Shown here: piece after piece, positions 36,756-45,684 of the stretch
How the letters are laid out: each line of letters opens with the position of its first letter
Numbering within the stretch: position 1 is the stretch's first letter
Source: Deltaproteobacteria bacterium
Lineage (GTDB): Bacteria; Desulfobacterota; Desulfuromonadia; Desulfuromonadales; JAAYDE01
Reading direction: 5' to 3'
Assembly: GCA_016934985.1 (NCBI GenBank)
Contig: JAFGRU010000027.1
Span: 20,697-84,696, forward strand
Length of the DNA: 64,000 bases
The notes under the pieces: model-generated
The model's database searches: none
What the model saw: only the letters and a program-made list of their open reading frames with translations
What the model was told of the DNA's origin: nothing
Made by a program: the position numbers and the translations under genes

Positions 36756-37525
36756 GGGCCTGGATCAATGGTGTCGGCTGGATGACTCCCGCAGGCTGCG
36801 GCATGGGCCGGGCAGGCAGCGAACAGCCCCTCTGTGCCGGACAACTGGATATCCCCACCCGCGCCCAGGTTTTTGAGGAACCGGACAAGCGTTTCGGGCG
36901 GCTCGACCCTTTTTCCCGGGTCGGTCTTGCCGCTGTGGCATTCTGCCTGCGTGACGCCGGAGAGGAACACTGGACGGAAAAGCGGCCTATCGGAATTGTC
37001 GCTTCCAGTCGTTACGGCTGCCTTGGAACAGATGTGGCTTATCTGGAGACCATGCTCCCCGATGGCGGCAAGCTGGCCAGCCCGAATCTCTTTGCCTACA
37101 CTCTGCCGAACTGTTTCCTTGGTGAAGCGGCGCTCCGTTTTGGCCTGACGGGGAACAGTCTTCTCCTTAATCAGAAAGACGATAACGGTTTGTGCGCCGT
37201 ACGCTTTGCTATGGAAGAATTGTCCTGGAGCGGGCAGCAGGGAGTACTGGCCGGTTTTTGCGACCTGCCGTTTTCAGAGATGGGGTTGGAGGTGGATTTC
37301 CCCGGCAGCCTTTTCTTTTTACTTGGGCGGGAGCCGGATGCTCGTGGCGTGACTTACGGGGAACTCAGGCTTTCCGGTGACCAACTGTTTTTTAAAGACA
37401 AAGTTGTCCCGGATTTTTCAGCCCTGGTGAAGGCTTGTCTAGGAGCCCATTTCATCAACAGATTCCCAGGCAATAAATTTCAGGGAAAACCGGCATGCCG
37501 GGACAAGGAAGCGGTAAAAAGATGA
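36752..37525 (+). CDS. Short Cys-less ketosynthase-like protein (ApeC-like chain-length partner)
   Basis: 257 residues from ATG 36752, which overlaps the ketosynthase stop (ATGA); the longer in-frame extension inside that gene is not credible. WINGVGWMTPAG, FGRLDPFSRVGLAAVAFCL and IGIVASSRYGCLGTD resemble the N-terminal half of a ketosynthase. Where the nucleophile Cys is expected it reads SLLLNQKDDNGLCAV, and the C-terminal His motifs are missing. It is therefore a non-catalytic partner, expected to pair with the preceding synthase. Confidence 0.8.
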   Translation: MRAWINGVGWMTPAGCGMGRAGSEQPLCAGQLDIPTRAQVFEEPDKRFGRLDPFSRVGLAAVAFCLRDAGEEHWTEKRPIGIVASSRYGCLGTDVAYLETMLPDGGKLASPNLFAYTLPNCFLGEAALRFGLTGNSLLLNQKDDNGLCAVRFAMEELSWSGQQGVLAGFCDLPFSEMGLEVDFPGSLFFLLGREPDARGVTYGELRLSGDQLFFKDKVVPDFSALVKACLGAHFINRFPGNKFQGKPACRDKEAVKR

Positions 37526-38781
37526 AAATGAATTTAATTTACCCTCGGTGGCCGAAACTTGATCGCCAGACCGAGTTTCACCTGCCTCCTCATGGACCAG
37601 CGGTTTTTGCCGCAGCCATCCCGGATGAGGTTGAGGTTGAATTTACGGATGAGAATCTGCAGCCGGTCAATTTTTCCGCAGATTGCGATCTGGTTGCCAT
37701 TTCAACCATGCTGACCTCGCAATTGCCCCGTGCTTTCGAAATTGCCCGGGAGTTTCGTGAACGCGGCAGGAAAGTCCTCTTCGGTGGCATATCAACGATG
37801 TTGCATTCGGAAGAGGTGATGCAACATGCCGACGCGGTCTTTCTCGGCGAGGTCGAGGGGCGTTTCGGGCAGGTGGTGGAAGATTTCAAGCGCGGCGAAC
37901 TGAAGCCGGTCTACAACTACATGAACAATCCCCCTGACACCAACCTCATTGGCACCGCCCGGCGGGAAATTCTCAACCGTGAGTTGTACAATTATCGCGG
38001 CGTCCAGATGCTCGACCTGGTGCACGCTTCACGAGGCTGTAAATTCAACTGCTTTCCCTGTTGCACCGGGTTTCTCGGGGGGCATAAGTTCCGTCCCCGC
38101 CCCATTGACAAAGTCATTGAGGAGATGGCCGCCATCCAGAATAATCGGCTTTTCATTGTTGATAATTCACTGGCCCAGGATCGTCAATGGTTGATCGATC
38201 TGTTTACCGCCATGGCCCCTTTGAAAAAAAAGTTTGTTTCCCACCCGATTCTTGATGATGACGAAGTTCTCGAACGGGCTTCCGAGGCCGGCGCCTGGTA
38301 TGTCTACCAGGCTGTATTTGATACCTCCGATGTGATACGCGACCGTGTTAAAAGGCTTAAGGATCACGGCATCGGTGTGGAAGGGACCATTATCCTGGGA
38401 ACCGACGATCAGAGCGAAAACGATATCAAGCGCCTGGTTGATTTTCTGCTGGATATCGAGCTGGACGTTGCCGAGTTTACCATCATGACCCCTTTCCCTC
38501 ATTCACCGATACGCCGGCAAATGGAGTTGCAGGGGCGAATTCTGACCAATGACTGGCTGAAGTATACCGCGGACAAGGTGGTCTTCCAGCCGAAAAAGAT
38601 GAGCCCGGATAAGTTGCAGGAGCTTTATTATTATGCCTGGGATACTTTTTATGCCGACAGTGGTCATCAGTTGAAAATGGGAGAATTGTTCAAAAAGATT
38701 ATCCGGCGGGAAATGGATGACGGCACTTATCATCGCTACAACCCGCGTAAACGCAGGGTATTCAAAAAGGCTCAGCCGTGA
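37522..38781 (+). CDS. B12-binding-domain radical SAM enzyme (1)
   Basis: About 419 residues; ATG 37522 overlaps the previous stop by 4 bases, with AAGGAAG about 11 bases upstream. The N-terminal ~150 residues look like the cobalamin-binding fold (LIYPRWPKL, LVAISTMLTSQLPRAF, VLFGGISTMLHSE, ADAVFLGEVEGRF). The 4Fe-4S ligands are CKFNCFPC (CxxxCxxC) near residue 175. Unusually a fourth Cys follows directly (FPCCTG). It uses SAM radical chemistry, as methylase or cyclase; the substrate is probably an intermediate of this cluster, which is inference. Confidence 0.85.
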   Translation: MKMNLIYPRWPKLDRQTEFHLPPHGPAVFAAAIPDEVEVEFTDENLQPVNFSADCDLVAISTMLTSQLPRAFEIAREFRERGRKVLFGGISTMLHSEEVMQHADAVFLGEVEGRFGQVVEDFKRGELKPVYNYMNNPPDTNLIGTARREILNRELYNYRGVQMLDLVHASRGCKFNCFPCCTGFLGGHKFRPRPIDKVIEEMAAIQNNRLFIVDNSLAQDRQWLIDLFTAMAPLKKKFVSHPILDDDEVLERASEAGAWYVYQAVFDTSDVIRDRVKRLKDHGIGVEGTIILGTDDQSENDIKRLVDFLLDIELDVAEFTIMTPFPHSPIRRQMELQGRILTNDWLKYTADKVVFQPKKMSPDKLQELYYYAWDTFYADSGHQLKMGELFKKIIRREMDDGTYHRYNPRKRRVFKKAQP

Positions 38782-40127
38782 GTCGGATTTTTCTGATTTC
38801 CAGCAATAAACACACGGACCCCTATCCGGTTTACCCCTTGGGGATGGCTGTGGTGGCTCGTGCACTGGAGGCTACCGGGCATTCGGTAAAGCAGTTTGAT
38901 TGTCTGGTGCAGGGTGATTCCTTTGAGGAGTTGCGGCCCGCCATCGAAGCGTTCTCCCCCGACTTCCTGGCGATATCCATCCGCAATATCGACGATGTGG
39001 ACTCGTTCAGCGGGGAGGCCGGCTGGTACCTTGGCCAGGTGAAAAATCTTATCGACAATCTTCGGAATATCTCTTCGGCTCGGGTCATCATTGGCGGACC
39101 GGGGTTGACCATCATGCCTGAGACCATAACCGATTATCTCGGTGCCGACCATGCCGTGGTCGGCGAGGGGGAAAAACGCCTGCCCGAGCTGATTGCCGCC
39201 CTTGGAGCTGGAAATCCCGCTGCCAGGGTAATTGAGCGGCAAACCCCACTGGAAGGGAATGATTTCAGTGCTCCCCTCTACGTAGCGGAACTGGTCGAGT
39301 ATTACCAAAAAAACAGTGGCATGGTAAACCTGCAGACCAAGCGCGGATGTTCCTATCACTGTAATTATTGTTCTTATCCTTATCTGGAAGGAAAACGCTT
39401 CAGGGTCCGTGATCCCCGCATGGTGGTGGCTGAACTTCGACAATTGAAGAGTGATCATGGCGTGCGGCGGCTTTTTTTTACGGATTCCGTTTTCAACGAT
39501 CCTCAGGACCGTTATCTGGAGCTGGTTGAGGAGCTGATTCGTGCCGATTTGGATCTGCAGTGGACGGCATTTTTTCGTCCTCAAGGCTTTGGACGGTCGG
39601 AACTGGGCTTGATGAAAAGAGCCGGTTTATATGCTTTGGAGTTGGGTCCTGATGCCGCGAGCGACCGAACATTAGAGGGCATTGACAAAAGACTCACTTT
39701 CTCCGAGGTGCTGGAGGTTAACCGGGCCTGTCTGGAAGAGTGGCTGCCGGCGGCACATTATGTCATTTTTGGCGGCCCCGGGGAAAACCAGGAGACCTTG
39801 GCGGAGGGGCTGGCGAACCTTCGCGAACTTGGTCCTTCGGTTGTCTTCGCTTTCTCCGGGATCCGGATTCATCCCGGAACTGCCTTGCAGAAGATAGCTG
39901 TTGAGGACGGAGTAATTACAGCGGAGACATCGTTGTTAAAACCGGTTTATTATTTTTCGCCTCAAATTGATCACCGCCTGATGGAGGCCGCCATTAAAAG
40001 AGACTTCTCCGGAAAAGCCAATCGTCTTTTCCCTCCGTCTGAAGCTTTGGAGCGGATGGCGGTTATGAAAGATTTTGGCTATCGCGGTTTGATGTGGGAC
40101 AAACTGGTACGTTTCCCAAAAAAATAA
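38778..40127 (+). CDS. B12-binding-domain radical SAM enzyme (2)
   Basis: 449 residues from GTG 38778 overlapping the previous stop. It has the BchE/HpnJ-like layout: IFLISSNKHTDPYPVYPLGM and DFLAISIRNIDDVDS, then ARVIIGGPGLTIMPE and AVVGEGEKRLPELIA of the B12 domain. The cluster motif is CSYHCNYC near residue 195. Later ALELGPDAASDRTL and HYVIFGGPGENQETL are standard for the barrel. The stop codon is part of the 8-bp direct repeat that borders the mobile repeat inserted right after it. Confidence 0.87.
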   Translation: MSRIFLISSNKHTDPYPVYPLGMAVVARALEATGHSVKQFDCLVQGDSFEELRPAIEAFSPDFLAISIRNIDDVDSFSGEAGWYLGQVKNLIDNLRNISSARVIIGGPGLTIMPETITDYLGADHAVVGEGEKRLPELIAALGAGNPAARVIERQTPLEGNDFSAPLYVAELVEYYQKNSGMVNLQTKRGCSYHCNYCSYPYLEGKRFRVRDPRMVVAELRQLKSDHGVRRLFFTDSVFNDPQDRYLELVEELIRADLDLQWTAFFRPQGFGRSELGLMKRAGLYALELGPDAASDRTLEGIDKRLTFSEVLEVNRACLEEWLPAAHYVIFGGPGENQETLAEGLANLRELGPSVVFAFSGIRIHPGTALQKIAVEDGVITAETSLLKPVYYFSPQIDHRLMEAAIKRDFSGKANRLFPPSEALERMAVMKDFGYRGLMWDKLVRFPKK

Positions 40128-40128
40128 C

Positions 40129-40271
40129 GAAACTTTTCAGCACCAGGACTTGTATCGCCCATGGAGAGGGCATCTGCCGCCCGGAGGGCGGCAGCTAAGC
40201 CCCATGGATGGGTTCACGCGGCCCTTGGAATAGGCGATGTGAGGCCTCGTGCCGACATGCTGAACAATTTC
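40129..40271 (+). mobile_element. MITE-like element, copy A
   Basis: A 143-bp non-coding insertion. The ends are inverted repeats GAAACTTTTCAGC (40129-40141) and GCTGAACAATTTC (40259-40271). It is flanked by near-identical 8-bp direct repeats AAAATAAC (40121-40128) and AAAATGAC (40272-40279), the mark of transposition. Inside are a perfect 8-bp-stem hairpin (CTGCCGCC/GGCGGCAG) and the shared core GGGCATCTGCCGC. Copies B and C share this core. No transposase is encoded. Confidence 0.85.
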
Positions 40272-40355
40272 AAAATGACCAGGCTGTTTGACACGTTTAA
40301 AGGCTCTTGGTGTTCAGCTTTGGGGCAGGCTCGGTTTGATTTTTGGTTTTTTTGA

Positions 40356-41807
40356 ATGAATAAAATTAATGAAAAAAATATTCTCCTGGTCCACCCGCTG
40401 GGTTATCAGGTCGAAGCGGCGAGCCGTGATATTTCACGCAAGGCCAATATCATGCCGCCATTGGGGTTGGCCAGTATCGCAGCCTACCTCGACCGGGCCG
40501 GGTTCTGCCCTTATATCCTCGATTGTTATGCTCACCCGAATGCGGATGGCCGGTTGTGCGATTTGCTGAAAAGCCTTCGCCCCGCCCTGGTAGGTTTCAG
40601 TTGCACGACGGCGAGTTTTCACGATGCCCTGCGTCAGGCGCACAGGGTTAAACAGGAACTCCCACAGAGCCGGGTTGTGTTCGGCGGGCCGCACGTTTCT
40701 GCCTTAAAAGAGAAAATCCTCGAATTTTCCAAAGCGATTGATTTTGTCGTTATCGGTGAGGGGGAGCAGACCATGTTGGAACTTGCGCAATCCGGTGGTG
40801 AAGAACCGGCCGGGGTTGCCGGCCTGGTCTGGCGGGCGGCTGACGGCAGTATTGTCAATAACGGTTACCGCCGGGAGGCTCTGGTGCTCGATGATCTCCC
40901 TTTCCCTGCTTATGAAAAACTGGCCGGATACCCGGATGCTTACAAACTCCCGATCTTTAACTATCCTAAAATCCCCAACAGCAGTTGTATTTCCAGCCGC
41001 GGTTGCCCCTACAGCTGCAGTTATTGTGACCGCAGCGTTTTCAGGTCCACCTTTCGCTATAATTCAGCCGACTATTTATATCGGCACCTGCATTATCTTC
41101 ATGAACGGTTCGGCATCCGGCATATCAATTTTTATGACGACCAGTTCACTTTCCATCGCGGGCGGGTGGAGGAGTTTTGCCGACTTCTCATGGACCGCCC
41201 ACTGGGGATGACCTTCAATTGTGCCGTGCGTGCTGAGCATGTTGATCGGGAACTGCTGCAGCTCATGAAAGCGGCCGGCTGCTGGATGGTGAGCCTGGGT
41301 ATCGAAAGCGGGGATGAACAGCTGCTTTCCCGGCACCGGCAGAATGCCGACCTTGAGCGGCTTGCTGAGACTATTCGTACCATCAAATCGTGCGGAATCC
41401 GGACCAAGGGGCTGCTTATGATGGGCTTGCCGGGAGAGACCCGGGCATCGATACATCGCAGCATGAAATATGTTTTTTCTCTGCCGATTGATGATTTCAA
41501 CCTGGCCAAATTCACGCCGTTTCCCGGTTCGCCGATTTATGAGAATATCGACCGGTTCGGCAGTTTTGAAGAAGATTGGCAAAAAATGGACTGTATGCAC
41601 TTCCAGTTTGTGCCCCAGGGCATGGAGAAGGAGCAGATGGAGAAGCTGTTTATCAAATTTTATAGAAGGCATTTTATGCGCAACCGGGTACTGTTCGGCT
41701 ATTTGACCATGCTTTGGAAATCGCCCGACAGCTGGCGGCGCTTTGCTGCTGATGTAGGTCAGTTTTTGAGGTTTGCCTTTACCAACAAACGTTATGGCGG
41801 GGCCTGA
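40356..41807 (+). CDS. B12-binding-domain radical SAM enzyme (3)
   Basis: 483 residues. The N-terminus reads NILLVHPLGYQVEA, IMPPLGLASIAAYLDRAGF, LVGFSCTTASFHDAL, VVFGGPHVSALK and FVVIGEGEQTMLEL, a cobalamin-binding domain of the BchE/HpnJ kind. The 4Fe-4S ligands are in SRGCPYSCSYCDRSVF near residue 215. LGIESGDEQLLSRHRQ and KGLLMMGLPGETRASIH complete the barrel. It is the third consecutive radical SAM gene, separated from the second by the mobile repeat. Substrate unknown. Confidence 0.88.
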   Translation: MNKINEKNILLVHPLGYQVEAASRDISRKANIMPPLGLASIAAYLDRAGFCPYILDCYAHPNADGRLCDLLKSLRPALVGFSCTTASFHDALRQAHRVKQELPQSRVVFGGPHVSALKEKILEFSKAIDFVVIGEGEQTMLELAQSGGEEPAGVAGLVWRAADGSIVNNGYRREALVLDDLPFPAYEKLAGYPDAYKLPIFNYPKIPNSSCISSRGCPYSCSYCDRSVFRSTFRYNSADYLYRHLHYLHERFGIRHINFYDDQFTFHRGRVEEFCRLLMDRPLGMTFNCAVRAEHVDRELLQLMKAAGCWMVSLGIESGDEQLLSRHRQNADLERLAETIRTIKSCGIRTKGLLMMGLPGETRASIHRSMKYVFSLPIDDFNLAKFTPFPGSPIYENIDRFGSFEEDWQKMDCMHFQFVPQGMEKEQMEKLFIKFYRRHFMRNRVLFGYLTMLWKSPDSWRRFAADVGQFLRFAFTNKRYGGA

Positions 41808-41829
41808 AGAAGAAAATTGATGTCATTAA

Positions 41830-42102
41830 ATTTTTCTGGGTCCTTTAAAAAATTCCCGCCCTGCATTGCCAAACCCCTGGCAATCTGCAACGGGTTTGAT
41901 AGGGGGCGGACATGATGTGCTACTGGCAATCAACTGGGACCGGGGAGTCTGTCTTTGTGATTGCCAACCTGAACCGGTAGCTGGAAGTTTGAAACAGGAA
42001 AGTTTAGCATCGCTCTGGAATGGGCCGGCCATGCGCGAACATCGCCGGCGCATGGTCAGTCAGTACCCGCCCCGGGAATGCATGATCTGTCCAAGATTTT
42101 AA
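41830..42102 (+). pseudogene. C-terminal SPASM-like remnant of a radical SAM protein
   Basis: After a stop at 41827-41829 the frame reads FLGPLKNSRPALPNPWQS, then LLAINWDRGVCLCDCQ, SLKQESLASLWNGPAM and REHRRRM, ending PRECMICPRF. The layout (CxCxC, then a Trp-Asn linker, then CxxC before a terminal RF) matches the auxiliary-cluster end of SPASM radical SAM enzymes. The catalytic barrel is absent and there is no ATG with a ribosome site, so it is probably the tail of a lost fourth enzyme. A short real protein starting at TTG 41866 cannot be excluded. Confidence 0.55.
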
Positions 42103-42130
42103 CCAGGGGACGACGGTCAACAAAAGTTTT

Positions 42131-43309
42131 ATGGACGAGCGGATTAAAGTCATAGTCGCCATTCCGGTATATAACCATGCAGGAACCATTCGGCAGGTTG
42201 CTGAGGGTGTTTTGCGTCATTATGGCCAGGTACTTGTGGTCGATGACGGTAGCGCTGAACCTGTTGCTCCCCTGCTTGAGGATCTTGCCGTTGAAGTGCT
42301 GGCGCATTCCCGAAATAAAGGGAAGGGGGCGGCCATTCGGTCAGCAGCGGCCTGGGCGTTGGAACATGGTTATACGCACATGATCTGCCTTGATGCGGAT
42401 GGCCAGCATGATCCGAATGATTTGCCGGTTTTTTTTAGTGAAATTGCCCAACACCCGAAAGCGTTAATTGTCGGCCACCGGGATTTTTCGCATGAATCGG
42501 TCCCCGGGTCCTCACGTTTCGGGCGGAAGTTTTCCAATTTCTGGCTGCGGCTTCAGACCGGAATCCGGCTCAAAGACTGCCAGAGTGGTTTTCGTGCCTA
42601 TCCGCTCTTTGTTTTCGAACATCTAAGTTTCTGGACGCGAAAGTACAATTTCGAGATTGAAGTGCTGGTTCGCTCGGCCTGGGCGGGAGTGGAGTTGCGG
42701 GATGTCGATATCTCGGTCTATTATCCTTGCGGTGAAGAACGGATTTCGCACTTCCGCCTTTTCATGGATAATTGGCGTCTGACGATGCTCAATACCCATT
42801 TGACATTGCGCTCGGTCGTTCCTTGGCCGCACCGCAAAATTATTGAGAGGGAATCCTCTGACAAGAAATCTGTCCAAACGGTTTCGGTCGTGCATCCTAT
42901 GCGTTCAATCCGCCAGCTCCTCAGGGAAAACAGCTCTCCGGAACGTTTGGCGGTCGCGGCCGGCGTCGGGGTTTTGCTCGGCACTTTGCCCCTGGTCTTC
43001 TGCCATACGGTAGTTATTCTGTTCGTCTGCGGCTTTTTCAATTTGAACAAAGTCGCAGCGGTCAGCAGCAGCCAGTTCTGTATGCCGCCGGTTGTCCCGG
43101 CGCTCTGCATTGAGCTTGGCTATTACCTGCGTCATGGCGAGTGGCTGACAGAGTTGTCACTGCAGACCCTCGGCTATCAGGCCCCACAGCGGTTTTTTGA
43201 ATGGATTATCGGTTCACTGGTGCTGGCCCCCCTGTTGGCTGTGGTGGTTTGGGCACTTACCCTGTTTCTGGCTTTGATAATTGTGAAAAAAGATGAACAA
43301 ACCGTCTGA
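42131..43309 (+). CDS. Family 2 glycosyltransferase fused to DUF2062
   Basis: 392 residues from ATG 42131. The GT-A half has IVAIPVYNHAGTI, VLVVDDGSAE, SRNKGKGAAIRSA and MICLDADGQHDPND, closest in pattern to DPM-synthase-like enzymes that make lipid-linked sugars. From about residue 265 comes a DUF2062 domain with membrane helices (LAVAAGVGVLLGTLPLVFCH; LVLAPLLAVVVWALTLFLAL). It overlaps the LpxL-like acyltransferase by 17 bases. In E. coli-type polyene clusters a glycosyltransferase and an acyltransferase are fused; here they are separate adjacent genes. Confidence 0.85.
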   Translation: MDERIKVIVAIPVYNHAGTIRQVAEGVLRHYGQVLVVDDGSAEPVAPLLEDLAVEVLAHSRNKGKGAAIRSAAAWALEHGYTHMICLDADGQHDPNDLPVFFSEIAQHPKALIVGHRDFSHESVPGSSRFGRKFSNFWLRLQTGIRLKDCQSGFRAYPLFVFEHLSFWTRKYNFEIEVLVRSAWAGVELRDVDISVYYPCGEERISHFRLFMDNWRLTMLNTHLTLRSVVPWPHRKIIERESSDKKSVQTVSVVHPMRSIRQLLRENSSPERLAVAAGVGVLLGTLPLVFCHTVVILFVCGFFNLNKVAAVSSSQFCMPPVVPALCIELGYYLRHGEWLTELSLQTLGYQAPQRFFEWIIGSLVLAPLLAVVVWALTLFLALIIVKKDEQTV

Positions 43310-44246
43310 AAACAAAAAGTCAGGAAATGGAAAGCGCTGGAGCAGTCGCAGTGTCGGCAGCAACTGGCAGCACCAGATTTTCTACTGCCTTATTCGATTC
43401 GGGGGGCGCCGTGCGGCTTATCTTCTGCTTTATTTTGTTGTTGCCTATTACGTCCTGTTCAGTGGCCTGGCCCGCAAGCGAGCCAGTTATTATCTTCGGC
43501 GGCGTTTCCCCAATAGCCGTGGAATCAGCCGGCTCTGGCATTGTTACCGGTTGATTCTGGAACTTGGGAAAGCTTTGATCGACAGGGCTGTTGTAGGTAT
43601 CCTCGGACCGGAATCGTTGGATATTTTCCTTGGCGAGCCTGAAAAATTACTGAAACTGCGTGACGAGAACAGGGGTATGATAATGATGACCGCCCATGTC
43701 GGCTGTTGGCAGGCGGCCATGTCGGCACTTGGATATTTAAACCGGCCGGTCCATTTGTTGATGCGCCGTGAGGATGGCGACATCGATCGCCACTATTTCG
43801 AACATGCCGGTCTCGAATGCCCTTATCAGATCATCGATCCGACAGGTTATCTCGGCGGCACCCTTGAGATAGTAGCCGCTCTCAAAAAAGGCGAGATTGT
43901 CAGTGTTATGGGCGACCGCCTGCTTGGCAGCGAGAAAAGCACCACCGCAGTTGACTTGCTCGGGGGGCAGGTCGAACTTCCCTTCAGTGCCTACAAAATC
44001 GCGTCGGTAACCGGGGCGCCGATTGTGGTTCTTTTTAACTTTAAAGATGGTTCGGCCAGCTACCATTTGCAAGTGGTTAAAATAATCCGTGTTCCTGAAC
44101 TGCGGGGGCGCAGCGCCGATACTTTCAATCCCTATGCGGCGGAATTCAGTGCCTCTCTCGACAGGTTTTGTCAGGAACATCCTTACCAGTTTTTTAATTT
44201 TTTTGATATGTGGTTGAAACAGCAAACCGAGAACAAGGACACCTAA
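43293..44246 (+). CDS. LpxL/HtrB-type lysophospholipid or lipid A acyltransferase-like protein
   Basis: 317 residues. An N-terminal membrane-associated segment (AAYLLLYFVVAYYVLF) precedes the catalytic-site region MMTAHVGCWQAAMSAL near residue 130. The usual HxxxxE/D reads HVGCWQ, so the acidic member is Gln, as in some LpxL-like relatives outside lipid A synthesis. VHLLMRREDGDIDRHY and VSVMGDRLLGSEKST follow the family order. It likely transfers an acyl chain to a sugar lipid. It overlaps the ACP gene by 1 base. Confidence 0.8.
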   Translation: MNKPSENKKSGNGKRWSSRSVGSNWQHQIFYCLIRFGGRRAAYLLLYFVVAYYVLFSGLARKRASYYLRRRFPNSRGISRLWHCYRLILELGKALIDRAVVGILGPESLDIFLGEPEKLLKLRDENRGMIMMTAHVGCWQAAMSALGYLNRPVHLLMRREDGDIDRHYFEHAGLECPYQIIDPTGYLGGTLEIVAALKKGEIVSVMGDRLLGSEKSTTAVDLLGGQVELPFSAYKIASVTGAPIVVLFNFKDGSASYHLQVVKIIRVPELRGRSADTFNPYAAEFSASLDRFCQEHPYQFFNFFDMWLKQQTENKDT

Positions 44247-44497
44247 TGGACATCAAAACAAAGCTGAAACAGGTTCTGATCGAAGAACTGAACCTGGAAG
44301 ACATTACCATTGAAGAGATTGGGGATGACGAGGCCCTCTTTGGCGAGGGCCTGGGACTTGACTCTCTCGATGCCGTGGAACTGGTTGTCGTAGTACAGAA
44401 ACATTTTGGGGTGGAAATCAAGGATATGGAAGAAGGGCGCCCGGCACTTCAGTCGATTAACAGTCTGGCGGCCTTCATTGAGGAAAAGCAGAAGTGA
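44246..44497 (+). CDS. Acyl carrier protein (second)
   Basis: 83 residues from ATG 44246, overlapping the acyltransferase stop by 1 base; an upstream in-frame start inside that gene is unlikely. The attachment Ser is in LFGEGLGLDSLDAVELVVVV. It is strongly acidic, as ACPs are. It sits directly before the ketosynthase/chain-length-factor pair and is probably their carrier. Confidence 0.93.
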   Translation: MDIKTKLKQVLIEELNLEDITIEEIGDDEALFGEGLGLDSLDAVELVVVVQKHFGVEIKDMEEGRPALQSINSLAAFIEEKQK

Positions 44498-45684
44498 AAA
44501 AAGCCCCGGTCGCAATCAGCGGCGCCGGTTGCCTTTGTGCCGCAGGTCTGACGCTAAAGGAAAGTTTCTCCGCCATGTTGCGCGGCGAGCGGAATCCCAA
44601 GCCGCCGGTTGCTTTCAGCAGCAGCCATATCGAGAAATTTCCGGTTTTTGAAATTCTGGCCCCTCTGCCGATTCCGGGGAGCGATGTAGAACTTTTGCGT
44701 ACTTCTCTCCTGGCGTTCAGTGCTGCCGGGGAAGCTCTGGCTGATGCAGGGTTGGAACCTGAACAACTCGGGCAATTGAGGGTCGGGGTCTGTATCGGCA
44801 CAACTGTCGGCAGCGCCATGAATAACGAGGATTTTTACCGTGATTTTCGTGCTGGCGATGAGCCTGAAATGACGGCTATCGACCGCTACTTGCGCAGCAA
44901 TCCGGCAGCGGCCCTGGCCCGCCGTTATCAGCTCGACGGCCCCTGCCAGACCGTGGTCAACGCCTGTTCCTCAGGGACTGACGCCATCGGCCTGGGGGCA
45001 GCCTGGGTTCGCTCCGGTCTTTGCGATGTCGCTGTTGTCGGTGGGGCGGACGAACTCTGCCGAACCACCTATAACGGTTTTGCCTCGTTGATGATCGCCG
45101 ACCCGGGACCCTGCAGACCGTTCAGTTCTCAGCGCAAGGGTTTGAATCTGGGTGAGGGCGCGGGGATACTGATCCTGGAAAGTGCTGCCATGCTGGGTAA
45201 GCGCGGCAGGCAGGCGCGTGGATATTTGCTTGGCTACGGCAGTGCCGTTGATGCCTATCATCTGACCGCTCCACATCCCGAGGGGGAGGGCTTACAGCGG
45301 GCATTGGCTGAATGCCTGGTCAGCAGTGGAATCACTGCGGAGAAAATTGCTTTTATCAATTCCCATGGCACCGGAACACCTGATAACGACCGGACTGAAA
45401 GCCGTGTCCTTGGCAAGTTGTTTCCAGACACCCCTTTTGTCGCCACCAAGTGCTATACCGGCCACACTCTCGGTGCGGCCGGGGCGATTGAAGCGGTTTT
45501 GACCCTGGCCAGCTTAGAGCAGCAGGTCTTGCCTGGGAATGTTGGTCTCGGCGTTCCTGATACCGGGCTGCCGGTTCATCCGGTCGCGGAGAACTCAGCC
45601 ATCAGGGGAACTGTTGGTCTTTCCGAATCGCTTGCTTTTGGCGGCAACAATTCAGCGATAATGCTCGGTTTGGAGGTCGGCTGA
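44494..45684 (+). CDS. Beta-ketoacyl-ACP synthase (active, KS-alpha of a pair)
   Basis: 396 residues from GTG 44494, 4-base overlap with the ACP. Triad complete: Cys158 (VVNACSSGTDAI), His291 (NSHGTGTPDND) and His324 (KCYTGHTLGAAG, Lys319). It overlaps the following Cys-less homologue by 1 base, an ACP-KS-CLF order like that of type II polyketide systems. It probably builds a chain distinct from, or later than, the one made by the 22785/25480 synthases. Confidence 0.9.
   Translation: MKKAPVAISGAGCLCAAGLTLKESFSAMLRGERNPKPPVAFSSSHIEKFPVFEILAPLPIPGSDVELLRTSLLAFSAAGEALADAGLEPEQLGQLRVGVCIGTTVGSAMNNEDFYRDFRAGDEPEMTAIDRYLRSNPAAALARRYQLDGPCQTVVNACSSGTDAIGLGAAWVRSGLCDVAVVGGADELCRTTYNGFASLMIADPGPCRPFSSQRKGLNLGEGAGILILESAAMLGKRGRQARGYLLGYGSAVDAYHLTAPHPEGEGLQRALAECLVSSGITAEKIAFINSHGTGTPDNDRTESRVLGKLFPDTPFVATKCYTGHTLGAAGAIEAVLTLASLEQQVLPGNVGLGVPDTGLPVHPVAENSAIRGTVGLSESLAFGGNNSAIMLGLEVG

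Noticed and set aside
40161..40355. Short frame starting MERASAARRAAAKPHGWV, with relatives at 51622-51843 (minus) and 57804-58067
   Set aside because: The shared peptide is the translation of the mobile repeat core; the frames have different tails and no ribosome sites, so they are not genes.
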